From GCA-2746605 sp963704835 (GTDB lineage Bacteria; Bacteroidota; Ignavibacteria; Ignavibacteriales; Melioribacteraceae): a stretch of 64,000 bases of DNA. The notes under the pieces are model-generated. The model worked only from the letters and a program-made list of their open reading frames with translations. It had not been told where the DNA came from and ran no database searches. The position numbers and the translations under genes were made by a program. Location of the stretch: positions 62,001 to 126,000 of the forward strand of contig CAVPHW010000032.1 in assembly GCA_963704835.1 (NCBI GenBank), given 5' to 3'. Shown one piece after another: positions 35,858 through 45,617 of this stretch (positions are counted from its first letter, which is position 1; each line of letters opens with the position of its first letter).

Positions 35858-38314
35858 ATGAAAATCTTAAAATTTGGTGGTTCATCTGTAGGAAATGCAG
35901 AAAGAATTTCTCGGGTAATTAATATTATTGAGGAATATCATTCAAACAAAGTAAAAGTTGGAGTTGTATTTTCTGCTTTTGGTGGAGTTACAGATCAACT
36001 AATAGAATTGAGCGATAAAGCTCTTAGAAGAGATGATTCTTTTTTAGCAAATTTTCAAAATTTGCGTCTAAAACATTTAGAGATTTTTGAGGTCTTAGTA
36101 ACTCACGGTAAAAAGAGTGTTGCACTTAAGAATATCACAGAGCATTTTGAAGAGTTAAATGATATACTTAAGGGAATATATTTACTAAGAGAATTAACTC
36201 CAAGGATTTTGGATAATATTTTAAGTTATGGAGAAAGGCTTTCTGCATATATTATTTCTGAAGCTTTAAAAAGTAAAAATATTAATTGTGAATATCTTAA
36301 TGCTACAAGTCTTATAAAAACGGATAATAATTTTGGCAATGCTCATGTTAATTACGATTTAACAAACGCGAATATTGTTGATTTTTTTAAAAAGCATTCA
36401 ACCATGCAAATTATTACCGGATTTATTGCTTCTGATTTAGAAAATGAAATCACAACTCTTGGAAGAGGCGGCTCAGATTTTACAGCTTCTATAATTGGGT
36501 CAGCTTTGAATGCAGAAGAAATTGAAATATGGACTGATGTTGATGGAATTCTAACTGCCGACCCAAGAAAAGTTAAAGAAGCTATTCCACTTAAAGCAGT
36601 TACTTATCAAGAAGCAATGGAAATGTCACACTTTGGTGCAAAAGTAATCTACCCACCAACAATGCAGCCGGCATTTGATAAGAATATTAAGATAAGAATA
36701 CGAAACACTTTTAATCCTAGTTTCAAAGGGACAATAATTTTAGAAAAACAATCTAAAGTTAAATTTAGTGCAAAAGGAATTTCTTCTGTTGATAATATTA
36801 CATTGCTTAGAATTAGTGGAAGCGGGTTATTTGGAAACGAAGGAGTTACATCCAGAATATTTGATTCTTTGGCTGAGGAGAAAGTAAAGTCATTACTTCT
36901 AACTCAGGGCTCTTCAGGGTTAAGTATTTGTATTGCTGTTCTCCCTCAAGACGGTACCAAAGCAAAAAAAGCAATTGAAAAGGAATTAAGACTTGAAATA
37001 TTTGACGGTCAAATTAGAGAAATAACTGCTGAAAAAAATCTTTCAATTGTTGCAGTTGTTGGTGAAGATATGAGGCATACTCCAGGTATTTCCGGGAAAG
37101 TATTTGATGCTTTAGGTAAAAATGGTGTTAATATTATCGCAATCGCTCAAGGTTCTTCAGAATTAAATATTTCATTTGTGATTAAGTATGATGATTTATC
37201 TAAAGCATTAAACGTTCTGCATGATTCTTTGTTCTTAGCAGAAAGAAAGGTTTATAATATTTTCTTAGTCGGGACTGGTTTGGTTGGGAAGGCATTGCTA
37301 AAATATATTCATGATAAAAAAGATTTTCTTAAAAATGAAAGATCAATTGAAATCAGAGTTATAGGTGTTGCAAACAGTAAAAAAATGCTTTTTGACCTTA
37401 GTGGGATTGATATATCTGATGGAAGTCAGTTTTTGGAAAAATCAAAGTTAAAATCAGAAACGGAAAAATTTGTTTCTGAAATGCAAAAATTAAATTTGGC
37501 TAATTCAATATGTGTTGATTGTACTGCTAATGAATCTTTAGTTCCACATTATGAAAAAATATTAAAATCCAATATTTCCATAACTACACCGAATAAAATT
37601 GCAAACACAAAAGATTTAAACTTTTACAAAAAATTAAGATTGGTTTCACAAAGAAAAAATGTAAAATTTTTGTATAGTACAAATGTTGGGGCTGGTTTAC
37701 CAATTATTTCCACAATTAAAGATCTTGTGAACAGCGGTGAAAAAATTATTAAAATAGAAGGTGTTCTTTCCGGAACTTTAAGTTATTTGTTCAATTCTTT
37801 TGTTGGAAAAGCTAAATTCTCTGAAATCGTAAAAACTGCTAAATTAAATGGATATACTGAACCTGATCCAAGAGATGATCTTAATGGTTTAGATGTTGCC
37901 AGAAAGCTGTTAATTTTGATCCGAGAAATAGGAGTTGATCTTGAACTAAAAGATATTGATGTTGAAAATTTAGTCCCGTTAAAAGCAAGGAAGGCAGTTA
38001 CAATAGATAAGTTTTTAGATATTCTTGAAAAAAATGACATGCTTTATGATGAGAAAAAAAATGAAGCAGCAAAAAGTAATAATGTTTTAAGATACATTGC
38101 TAAATATGAAAATGGCAAAGCTACTGTTAAACTTGAAGAAGTTGGGCTTACTCATCCATTTTATAGCCTTAAAGGGAATGATAATATTGTTGCAATTACC
38201 AGCCAAAATTATTCTACACAACCTTTAATAATTAGAGGAAGAGGAGCTGGGGCTGAGTTTACTGCTTCTGGTATTTTTGCCGATATTTTAAGAATTACAA
38301 ATTATCTAGGTTAA
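35858..38314 (+). CDS. thrA: Bifunctional aspartokinase / homoserine dehydrogenase
   Basis: This fused enzyme of 818 residues catalyses the first and third steps from aspartate to threonine and methionine. The aspartokinase (about 1-300) begins MKILKFGGSSVGNAERI and has TLGRGGSDFTA. Two ACT-type regulatory segments (about 310-460) contain VTSRIFDSLAEEKVKSLLLTQGSSG and GKVFDALGKNGVNIIAIAQGSSE, implying feedback control, usually by threonine. Homoserine dehydrogenase starts at about 465 with the dinucleotide motif G472-T-G-L-V-G477 and includes LSGTLSYLFN and GYTEPDPRDDLNG. The fusion is common in Bacteroidota and gamma-proteobacteria. Confidence 0.93.
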   Translation: MKILKFGGSSVGNAERISRVINIIEEYHSNKVKVGVVFSAFGGVTDQLIELSDKALRRDDSFLANFQNLRLKHLEIFEVLVTHGKKSVALKNITEHFEELNDILKGIYLLRELTPRILDNILSYGERLSAYIISEALKSKNINCEYLNATSLIKTDNNFGNAHVNYDLTNANIVDFFKKHSTMQIITGFIASDLENEITTLGRGGSDFTASIIGSALNAEEIEIWTDVDGILTADPRKVKEAIPLKAVTYQEAMEMSHFGAKVIYPPTMQPAFDKNIKIRIRNTFNPSFKGTIILEKQSKVKFSAKGISSVDNITLLRISGSGLFGNEGVTSRIFDSLAEEKVKSLLLTQGSSGLSICIAVLPQDGTKAKKAIEKELRLEIFDGQIREITAEKNLSIVAVVGEDMRHTPGISGKVFDALGKNGVNIIAIAQGSSELNISFVIKYDDLSKALNVLHDSLFLAERKVYNIFLVGTGLVGKALLKYIHDKKDFLKNERSIEIRVIGVANSKKMLFDLSGIDISDGSQFLEKSKLKSETEKFVSEMQKLNLANSICVDCTANESLVPHYEKILKSNISITTPNKIANTKDLNFYKKLRLVSQRKNVKFLYSTNVGAGLPIISTIKDLVNSGEKIIKIEGVLSGTLSYLFNSFVGKAKFSEIVKTAKLNGYTEPDPRDDLNGLDVARKLLILIREIGVDLELKDIDVENLVPLKARKAVTIDKFLDILEKNDMLYDEKKNEAAKSNNVLRYIAKYENGKATVKLEEVGLTHPFYSLKGNDNIVAITSQNYSTQPLIIRGRGAGAEFTASGIFADILRITNYLG

Positions 38315-38316
38315 TT

Positions 38317-39363
38317 ATGAAAAAAATACCAGTTGCCATTTTAGGAGCTACCGGAAGTGTCGGTCAAAAATTTATTGAATTGTTGATCAATCACCCTTGG
38401 TTTGAAATTGCTGAGCTCGGAGCATCTGAAAGATCTACGGGAAAGAAATATAAAGATGCAACAAAGTGGATAATGGCAAGTCTCCTTAATCCAGAAATTG
38501 GCAATATGGAACTTAAACCATGTAAACCAAATTTGAAATCAAGACTAGTTTTTAGTGCGTTGGATTCATCTTTTGCCGGTGAAATTGAAACTCAATTTGC
38601 AAACAATGGTTACTTTGTAATTTCAAATTCAAAAAACCATCGATTTGATTCAGACGTGCCATTGTTAATTCCAGAAGTTAATCCCGACCATCTTGAATTA
38701 ATTAAAAATAAAAAAGGTGCCATTATTACAAATCCGAATTGCTCGACTATTGGTTTGGTTTTAGCAATTAAACCATTACTTGATGCCTTTGGAATTGAAG
38801 CAATGAATGTTGTTACTATGCAGGCAATTTCAGGCGGAGGTTATCCTGGAGTGCCAAGTTTAGATATTTTGGATAATGTTATTCCCTTTATTAGTGGTGA
38901 AGAAGAAAAATTGGAAAGTGAACCTAAGAAAATTTTAGGTAAACTATCTGATGGAAAAATAGTAATGACTGAAATTAAAACGAGTGCTCAATGCAATAGA
39001 GTTTCGGTTATTGATGGTCATACTGAAAATGTTCAAATCAAGTTTAAGAAGAAACCTAGCAAAAATGAGATTATAGAAGCATGGAAAGAGTTTAAATCAT
39101 TACCACAAATTTTAGATTTACCTTCAGCTCCCCAAAAACCAATTCATTATTTTGAAGAAGATCATTTACCCCAACCAAGATTGAATAGGAATTTGGAAAA
39201 TGGTATGGCAGTATCAGTTGGGCGATTAAGGGATTGTGAAATATTTGATTATAAATTTACAGTGCTTTCTCACAACACTGTAAGAGGTGCTGCTGGTGGG
39301 ACATTATTAGTTGCTGAATTAATGAAAGCACAAGGATATCTTGACGGAATATTAAATGATTAA
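38317..39363 (+). CDS. asd: Aspartate-semialdehyde dehydrogenase
   Basis: This enzyme of 348 residues reduces aspartyl phosphate to aspartate semialdehyde, linking the two halves of ThrA. The N-terminus VAILGATGSVGQKF binds NADP. The active-site cysteine is Cys142 (NPNCSTIGL), and His235 lies in VIDGHTENVQ. The long form with YPGVPSLDILDN belongs to the archaeal/fungal-like class of the enzyme. It starts two bases after thrA and overlaps thrB by eight, so the operon is tightly coupled. Confidence 0.92.
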   Translation: MKKIPVAILGATGSVGQKFIELLINHPWFEIAELGASERSTGKKYKDATKWIMASLLNPEIGNMELKPCKPNLKSRLVFSALDSSFAGEIETQFANNGYFVISNSKNHRFDSDVPLLIPEVNPDHLELIKNKKGAIITNPNCSTIGLVLAIKPLLDAFGIEAMNVVTMQAISGGGYPGVPSLDILDNVIPFISGEEEKLESEPKKILGKLSDGKIVMTEIKTSAQCNRVSVIDGHTENVQIKFKKKPSKNEIIEAWKEFKSLPQILDLPSAPQKPIHYFEEDHLPQPRLNRNLENGMAVSVGRLRDCEIFDYKFTVLSHNTVRGAAGGTLLVAELMKAQGYLDGILND

Positions 39364-40288
39364 TAAAATTAAAATATTTGCTCCGGCAACAGTTTCAAAT
39401 GTTGGTTGCGGTTTTGATACCATTGGTTTTGCTATTGACCAGCCAGGTGATATTGTTGTTTTAAGCCTAAGAAAAGATGTTAAAGTAAGAATAAAAAAGA
39501 TAACTGGAGATGGTGGAGTTCTTCCTTATGAAATAAAAAAGAATACTGCAACAGTTGGAATTTTAGAAATGCTAAAGCATTATCCAGATAAGTCAATTGG
39601 TGTTGATGTAGAAATTAGAAAGAAAATGCCAATCGGAAGTGGCTTGGGTTCAAGCGCAGCAAGTTCTGTGGCAGCAGTTTATGGGATGAATAAATTGTTG
39701 GGTGATTATTTTTCTGAAAAGCAAATTCTCGATTTTGCAATTAAGGGTGAATCAATTGCAAGTGGGGCTATTCACGCTGATAATGTTGCACCATGTATTT
39801 TGGGGGGAATTGTATTAATTCGTGATTATAATCCTCTTGATATTGTGAAATTGCCTATCCCAAATTTATATTGTACTGTTTTATTTCCACATATAGTTAT
39901 AGAAACTAAAAAAGCTCGCAAATTGATTAAGAAGGAAATCCCACTTTCAAAAGCTAGGAAACATTTTGGAAATATTGGTACCCTAGTTTCCGGACTTTAC
40001 GAGGACGATATTGAAATGATTGGTAAAGCAATTGAAGACGAAATTTCAGAACCAGCAAGAGCTAAACTTATTCCCAATTTTTATGATATTAAAAATGCTG
40101 CTTTAAAAAATGGGGCTTACGGATGTTCAATTTCTGGTTCCGGTCCCTCAATATTTGCCTTTGCCAAAACTCTAGAAGACGCAAAAAAGATTGGGACATC
40201 CATGAAAAGAATAGTAAATCAAGCCGGAATAAAATCTACTTTATACATATCGAAAATAAATCCATTAGGACCAAAGATTATTACTTAA
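39356..40288 (+). CDS. thrB: Homoserine kinase
   Basis: This is a GHMP-family kinase of 310 residues. The ATP loop PIGSGLGSSAASS spans residues 92-104, preceded by the N-terminal FAPATVSNVGCGFDTIGFA. A C-terminal CSISGSGPSIFAFA glycine motif is typical. It phosphorylates homoserine for the threonine synthase encoded next. The start codon lies inside the end of asd. Confidence 0.92.
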   Translation: MINKIKIFAPATVSNVGCGFDTIGFAIDQPGDIVVLSLRKDVKVRIKKITGDGGVLPYEIKKNTATVGILEMLKHYPDKSIGVDVEIRKKMPIGSGLGSSAASSVAAVYGMNKLLGDYFSEKQILDFAIKGESIASGAIHADNVAPCILGGIVLIRDYNPLDIVKLPIPNLYCTVLFPHIVIETKKARKLIKKEIPLSKARKHFGNIGTLVSGLYEDDIEMIGKAIEDEISEPARAKLIPNFYDIKNAALKNGAYGCSISGSGPSIFAFAKTLEDAKKIGTSMKRIVNQAGIKSTLYISKINPLGPKIIT

Positions 40289-40292
40289 AATC

Positions 40293-41594
40293 ATGAACTA
40301 TTACAGCACAAACAATATAAATAACAGAGTAAGTTTCCGCGAAGCACTTCTTCAAGGTTTAGCTGATGATAAAGGTCTTTTTCTACCAGAGACTATTTTG
40401 CGATTTTCAGACCCATTTATTGGTAATCTAAAGAATTTAAGTTTTCATGAAATTGCTTTTGAAATAACCAAGAATTTTGTAGAAGATGAAATTTCCCCTG
40501 ATGATCTTAATAGTATTATTGAGTCATCAATCTCTTTCAAAGCTCCAGTTATTAAACTTTCAGGCAGTATTTCTATACTAGAATTATTTCATGGACCAAC
40601 TTTAGCGTTTAAAGATTTTGGTGCAAGATTTATGGCTAGAACTATGGAGTTGTTCTTAAAAGATCATAATAAGGAAATAACTATATTAGTTGCAACTTCA
40701 GGTGATACTGGTAGTGCTGTTGCTAATGGATTCTTGAATGTAGATGGAATAAATGTAGTTGTTTTATTTCCAAGTGGAAAAATTAGCAAAATACAGGAAA
40801 AGCAGATTACAACTCTAGGCAATAATATTAAAGCTTTTGAAGTAGAAGGTACTTTTGACGATTGTCAGAGATTGGTTAAATCAGCATTTGTGGATAAGGA
40901 ATTAAAAACAAAAATTAATCTAAGTTCAGCAAACTCCATTAACATTGGCAGACTAATTCCACAATCATTTTATTATTTTGAGAGTTTTAAGCAATTGTCA
41001 ATTAAAGATAGTCAACAAGTAGTTTATTCAATTCCCAGCGGCAATTTAGGAAATTTAACTGCAGGACTTTTTGCAAAAAAAATGGGGTTACCCATTTCTA
41101 AATTTATTGCGGCTACAAATTCAAATGATGTTTTTACAAAATATATTAAGAATGGAAAGTTTGAACCACGTTCTTCGGAGATTACACTTTCTAATGCTAT
41201 GGATGTTGGCGATCCAAGTAATTTGGACAGAATACGAGTATTGTATGGGGATGACCATTCACAAATTGCGGATATAATTTTTTCAAAGAGTTATTCCGAT
41301 TTAGAAACAGTTCACAAGATTGAAGAAACGTATAATAGTTTTAATTACATTATTGATCCGCATGGAGCAGTTGGTTATTTAGCTTTGGAAGATTATCAAA
41401 AAGATTTCGATAGTAATTGTTTAGGGGTTGTTTTAGAAACGGCACATCCAGCAAAATTTTTAGATGTCTTTATAAATCATTTTACATTTGCACCTAAAAT
41501 TCCCGAGAGATTATCAAATTGTTTGGATAAAGTAGGAAGCACTTTAAAAGTTTCAAATGATTTTACAGAGTTTAAAGAAATACTATTAGCTTAA
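40293..41594 (+). CDS. thrC: Threonine synthase
   Basis: This PLP enzyme of 433 residues converts O-phosphohomoserine to threonine. The N-terminus MNYYSTNNINNRVSFREALLQGLADDKGLFLPE is characteristic. Lys107 in LAFKDFGARF binds PLP, and SGDTGSAV is the phosphate-binding loop. It is the last gene of the thr operon, four bases after thrB. I see no terminator before the SAM riboswitch that follows, but a new promoter probably lies in the gap. Confidence 0.92.
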   Translation: MNYYSTNNINNRVSFREALLQGLADDKGLFLPETILRFSDPFIGNLKNLSFHEIAFEITKNFVEDEISPDDLNSIIESSISFKAPVIKLSGSISILELFHGPTLAFKDFGARFMARTMELFLKDHNKEITILVATSGDTGSAVANGFLNVDGINVVVLFPSGKISKIQEKQITTLGNNIKAFEVEGTFDDCQRLVKSAFVDKELKTKINLSSANSINIGRLIPQSFYYFESFKQLSIKDSQQVVYSIPSGNLGNLTAGLFAKKMGLPISKFIAATNSNDVFTKYIKNGKFEPRSSEITLSNAMDVGDPSNLDRIRVLYGDDHSQIADIIFSKSYSDLETVHKIEETYNSFNYIIDPHGAVGYLALEDYQKDFDSNCLGVVLETAHPAKFLDVFINHFTFAPKIPERLSNCLDKVGSTLKVSNDFTEFKEILLA

Positions 41595-41669
41595 AATAAT
41601 CTTGCACCATGTAAATTATTTTTATATCTTCTCTCTCATCAAAGTTTTGTTGTTCTTTTAGAAATTTGA

Positions 41670-41768
41670 ATTATCAAGAAAGGCAGAGGGAACAGGCCCT
41701 GTGAAGCCTTGGCAACCGTCAATTATGAAAGGTGCCAAATCCTGCCCTAATTATTAGGGGAAGATAAT
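41670..41768 (+). promoter_or_regulatory. SAM-I riboswitch (S-box) upstream of metY-metX
   Basis: The stretch has the S-box core in order: ATTATCAAG opening P1 (41670), AGAGGGA, GGCCCTGTGAAGCC, TTGGCAACC, GGTGCCAAATCCTGC, and GATAAT closing P1 (41763-41768). SAM binding by this class turns off methionine genes. The terminator that follows is the expression platform, so high SAM should stop transcription of metY and metX. Every conserved block is visible. Confidence 0.95.
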
Positions 41769-41781
41769 ATTGGAATTTATT

Positions 41782-41818
41782 AAACCTCCTTTGGAATCTT
41801 TCCACTGGAGGTTTTTTT
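41782..41818 (+). terminator. Expression-platform terminator of the SAM riboswitch
   Basis: AAACCTCC (41782-41789) pairs with GGAGGTTT (41807-41814), with an inner TGGA/TCCA pair, followed by a run of T. It lies 14 bases after the riboswitch aptamer and 36 bases before metY. This is the off-state hairpin. Confidence 0.9.
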
Positions 41819-41854
41819 GTTTAAACAAATACATCATAATAAAAGGAGTTCTAA

Positions 41855-43153
41855 GTGAGTACATATAAATATGAAACATTACAATTACATGCGGGACAAG
41901 AACCAGATTCAGCAACAAACTCTAGAGCAGTTCCAATTTATCAAACTACCTCGTTTTCTTTTGATGATTCTGAACATGCGGCCGATTTATTTGCATTAAA
42001 GCAATTCGGTAATATTTATACTAGAATTATGAATCCAACAACTGATGTTTTTGAGAAAAGAGTTGCTGCCTTAGAAGGAGGAGTTGCTGCTCTCGCAACT
42101 GCATCGGGGCAGGCTGCAGAACATTTAGCTATCACCAATCTGGCGGAAGCAGGTGATAATATTGTTTCGACCAGTTTTCTTTATGGAGGCACATATAATT
42201 TGTTTAAGGTAACTCTGCCAAGAGTTGGAATAAAAGTTAAATTTGTTGATGGTGATCAACCTGCAGATTTTGAAAAACAAATTAACGAAAAAACTAAAGC
42301 TATTTATATTGAGTCGATTGGGAACCCGAGATTAAACATCCCAGATTTTGAAAAAATAGCAGAAGTTGCTCATAATAATGGCATTCCACTTATTGTTGAT
42401 AATACTTTTGGTGCAGCTGGTTACTTAGTTAGACCAATTGAACATGGTGCAGATATTGTTGTTCAATCAGCCACAAAATGGATTGGTGGTCATGGAACTT
42501 CGATCGGCGGAGTAATTGTTGATTCCGGTAATTTTGATTGGGGGAATGGAAAATTTCCCGTATTTACGGAACCTTCTGCCGGTTATCACGGATTAAATTT
42601 TAATGAAGTTTTTGGTAAAGGTTCTCAGTTTGGGAATATCGCATTTATTATAAGAGCACGTGTTGAAGGATTAAGAGATTACGGTCCATGTGTTAGCCCG
42701 TTTAATTCGTTTCTATTTTTGCAAGGTTTGGAAACATTATCGCTAAGAATGGAAAGACACAATTCAAATGCATTAACGCTTGCTAATTGGTTGAAAAATC
42801 ATAAATCGATTGATTGGGTTTGGTATCCTGGATTGAAAGATTATCCTTCTCATACTAATGCGAAAAAGTATTTGCGTTCTGGTTTTTATGGTTCTATGTT
42901 ATCATTTGGAATTAAAGGTGGACTTGAAGCTGGAAAGAAATTTATCAACAGAGTTAAGTTGGCTAGTTTGGTGGCGAATGTTGGAGATGCAAAAACTTTA
43001 GTTATTCATCCGGCATCAACAACACATCAACAGTTAAGCGAAGATGAGCAAAAGTCATCTGGTGTTTTACCAGAAGGTATTAGAGTATCAGTGGGGATAG
43101 AACATATAGATGACATTATAAATGATTTTGAACAGGCTTTAAATGGGAAATGA
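41855..43153 (+). CDS. metY: O-acetylhomoserine aminocarboxypropyltransferase (sulfhydrylase)
   Basis: This PLP enzyme of 432 residues makes homocysteine (or methionine) from O-acetylhomoserine and sulfide. It has YKYETLQLHAGQEPDSATNSRAVPIYQTTSF, the PLP lysine Lys208 (QSATKWIGGHG) and a C-terminal HPASTTHQQLSEDEQ. The start is GTG at 41855, supported by AAAGGAG at 41840-41846. It is the first gene after the SAM riboswitch, and its length fits the long MetY class rather than MetB. Confidence 0.92.
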   Translation: MSTYKYETLQLHAGQEPDSATNSRAVPIYQTTSFSFDDSEHAADLFALKQFGNIYTRIMNPTTDVFEKRVAALEGGVAALATASGQAAEHLAITNLAEAGDNIVSTSFLYGGTYNLFKVTLPRVGIKVKFVDGDQPADFEKQINEKTKAIYIESIGNPRLNIPDFEKIAEVAHNNGIPLIVDNTFGAAGYLVRPIEHGADIVVQSATKWIGGHGTSIGGVIVDSGNFDWGNGKFPVFTEPSAGYHGLNFNEVFGKGSQFGNIAFIIRARVEGLRDYGPCVSPFNSFLFLQGLETLSLRMERHNSNALTLANWLKNHKSIDWVWYPGLKDYPSHTNAKKYLRSGFYGSMLSFGIKGGLEAGKKFINRVKLASLVANVGDAKTLVIHPASTTHQQLSEDEQKSSGVLPEGIRVSVGIEHIDDIINDFEQALNGK

Positions 43154-43198
43154 TTTTTTCAATAAATTTTCTATGATTATATCTGATGCGGAGAGGGT

Positions 43199-44323
43199 AT
43201 GAAAGTGAAAACCAAATTTGAAACTTTGTTTTCGAAAAATAATCCACTACATCTTGAGAATGGTGAAACTTTGGATACGGTAACAGTTGCGTATCAATCA
43301 ATCGGAAAGTTAAACGCGAACATGGATAATGTGGTTCTGGTTAATCACGCTCTCACCGGAAATGCACATATTTCTGGAAAAATCACAAGAGAGGAAATTG
43401 AAAATTCAAAGTTCAATGAGCGATTGCACCGATACAACAAAATGTTTAATAATAAAGAGGGTTGGTGGGCACCGTTGATTGGGAAGGGGAAAGCAATCGA
43501 CACAAATCAATATTTTGTTATTTGTCCAAATGTTTTGGGTAGCTGCTACGGAACTTCTGGTCCAGCGAGCAATAACCCCGAAATAAAAAAATTGTATCGA
43601 ATGAAGTTCCCAGAAATAACTGTTAGAGATATGGTAAAAGTCCAAAAAGAATTACTTAGTTCTCTAGGTATTAGTAAAATAAAATTTGCAGTTGGTGGTT
43701 CTCTTGGAGGAATGCAAGTATTAGAATGGGCAATAATGTATCCAAATATGATTGAAAAAATTATGCCCATCGCAACTTCAGCTGCTCATTCTGCTTGGGC
43801 TATTGGTTTAAATGAAGCATCACGAAATGCTATTAAGAATGATGCGGAATGGGATAATGGAAATTATAAAAATCAACCGGAGCGAGGAATAAGTCTCGCG
43901 AGAAAAATAGCAATGATTAGTTACAGAAGTTATAACTCATTTAGTGAAAAATTTAATAGAAGTCTAAATAAAAAATCAAATGTAAAAAATATATTTGAGA
44001 TTGAAAGTTACTTGAATTACCAAGGAGAAAAATTAACTAAAAGATTTGATGCCAATACTTATTTGTATTTAAGCAAAGCAATGGACTTACATGATGTCGG
44101 TAAAAACCGGGGGGGAACTTCCAAAGCACTTGCGAAAATTAAATCAAAAACTAAATGTATTGGCATCAATTCAGACATATTATATCCAGTTGAGGAACAA
44201 AAAGAAATAGCTAGACAAATTCCAGGATCAGAGTATGCTGAGATAGATTCAATACACGGGCATGATGCTTTCTTAATTGAGTTTGATCAACTAGATAAAA
44301 TAATACGAGAATTTTTAAATTAA
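43199..44323 (+). CDS. metX: Homoserine O-acetyltransferase
   Basis: This alpha/beta-hydrolase-fold acyltransferase of 374 residues activates homoserine for MetY. The nucleophile Ser168 is in GGSLGGMQVLEW, with the acid in NSDILYPVEEQ and histidine in IHGHDAFL. GWWAPLIGKGKAIDTNQYFVICPN is typical. The two met genes share the riboswitch and provide the direct sulfhydrylation route. The stop overlaps the convergent DUF302 gene by four bases. Confidence 0.92.
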   Translation: MKVKTKFETLFSKNNPLHLENGETLDTVTVAYQSIGKLNANMDNVVLVNHALTGNAHISGKITREEIENSKFNERLHRYNKMFNNKEGWWAPLIGKGKAIDTNQYFVICPNVLGSCYGTSGPASNNPEIKKLYRMKFPEITVRDMVKVQKELLSSLGISKIKFAVGGSLGGMQVLEWAIMYPNMIEKIMPIATSAAHSAWAIGLNEASRNAIKNDAEWDNGNYKNQPERGISLARKIAMISYRSYNSFSEKFNRSLNKKSNVKNIFEIESYLNYQGEKLTKRFDANTYLYLSKAMDLHDVGKNRGGTSKALAKIKSKTKCIGINSDILYPVEEQKEIARQIPGSEYAEIDSIHGHDAFLIEFDQLDKIIREFLN

Positions 44324-44706
44324 ATATTAGCTAAAACTCTTTTAAGTTTTTCAGTTACTTCAATGGCAATTTCTGCTAGCGATTCATTTTTAACAGACTG
44401 CATTGAATCTATTGGGTTTACGATTGCAACATCAACGCTCTTGTCGTCTAATTCTTGCACAATAACATTACATGGTAGTAGAACTCCAATTTTATCTTCC
44501 GCTGTCAGTGCTTTATGAGCAAATGGTGGGTTGCAAGCCCCAAGTATTTTGTACTTGCGAAAATCGACATCTAATTTTTTCTTTAGTGTTTGCTGAACAT
44601 CAATTTCAGTTAAAACACCAAAACTTTCTTTCTTTAATTCCTCTTCAACTTTTTTAAGAGTATCATCAAAACTAGTACTAACTATTTTAGAAAAATAATA
44701 ACTCAT
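44320..44706 (-). CDS. DUF302 family protein
   Basis: This is a soluble protein of 128 residues with the DUF302 pattern: SFDDTLKKVEEELKKESFGVLTEIDVQQTLKKKL, KYKILGACNPPFAHKAL, and VLLPCNVIVQELDDKSVDVAIVNP. The fold is small and alpha/beta; the function is not established, although cytoplasmic redox or metal roles have been suggested because the two cysteines at CNPP and LPCN are common. AGGAGA precedes its ATG. No partner is obvious. Confidence 0.85.
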   Translation of the reverse strand: MSYYFSKIVSTSFDDTLKKVEEELKKESFGVLTEIDVQQTLKKKLDVDFRKYKILGACNPPFAHKALTAEDKIGVLLPCNVIVQELDDKSVDVAIVNPIDSMQSVKNESLAEIAIEVTEKLKRVLANI

Positions 44707-44744
44707 AATTTTCTCCTTTATTTATTATGATGCAGAAAATAAAG

Positions 44745-45614
44745 TTAAGATTCATTTGTTTGAACATGCACAGAATTATATAATGCAGAATAATCTTTTT
44801 CTGAATTCCCAATTTGAATTGAATGTACAAGTATTTTCCTAATGGCTTTTAATGAATCGGTATTTATTTTCTTTTCGCCAAATTCACTTAGCATTAAATC
44901 CAGGTCTTTAAGCAAATGTTTAACCGGAAAATTCGCATTGTCAAATGATCTATTTAGCATATTAGAAAGTTTTTTATCAAAATTTGGAGCATATAAAGCG
45001 CTGTTTCTTAAAATATCCATAAAAATATCGACATCTAAATTATTCTCTCTAACATAACCCAGGCTCATTGAAAAAGCTGTGGTCTCAGAAATGATTAATT
45101 GGTTAAGTGCTAATTTCATTGCAGACGCTTCTCCAACCTTTCCAATATGAATAACTTTATTACTGAAAGCTCCGAACAACTTCTTCCATTTTGTAAAAAG
45201 TTTTATGTCTGAACCAACCAGAACAATTAAATTACCTTCAAATATTTGATTAATGCTTCCTAGTACAGGAGCTTCTATATACACACCACGCAATTTTGAT
45301 ATTCTTGAACTCAATTCAATACTTTCTGAAGGAGCGATTGTACTCATTTGTATAATTGTTTTTCCATCTAACATTCCAATATTACTATTAAATAATACTT
45401 CATCAATTGCATCATAATTAGATAGCATTAAAATAATAGCATCTGTATTTACCACTAGGGCACTTATATCAGAATGAACTTTTATTCCTAAGTTTTTCAA
45501 ATCTTCTGTTTTACTTTTAGTTCTATTAAAAACCTCCAAACTAAAATTCGCATCAATCAGTTTTTTTGCAATGGGATTGCCCATTAAACCGGTTCCAATT
45601 AAACCTAATTTCAT
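44745..45614 (-). CDS. NAD(P)-dependent beta-hydroxyacid dehydrogenase
   Basis: This protein of 289 residues belongs to the 3-hydroxyisobutyrate dehydrogenase / glyoxylate-succinic semialdehyde reductase family. Residues 4-12 carry the dinucleotide motif GLIGTGLMG, NRTKSK follows the second strand, and the catalytic lysine lies in GEASAMKLALNQL. It may detoxify aldehydes or oxidise a hydroxyacid. It follows bshB1 by three bases, so the two are cotranscribed; the link with bacillithiol is only contextual. Confidence 0.8.
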   Translation of the reverse strand: MKLGLIGTGLMGNPIAKKLIDANFSLEVFNRTKSKTEDLKNLGIKVHSDISALVVNTDAIILMLSNYDAIDEVLFNSNIGMLDGKTIIQMSTIAPSESIELSSRISKLRGVYIEAPVLGSINQIFEGNLIVLVGSDIKLFTKWKKLFGAFSNKVIHIGKVGEASAMKLALNQLIISETTAFSMSLGYVRENNLDVDIFMDILRNSALYAPNFDKKLSNMLNRSFDNANFPVKHLLKDLDLMLSEFGEKKINTDSLKAIRKILVHSIQIGNSEKDYSALYNSVHVQTNES

Positions 45615-45617
45615 TTT

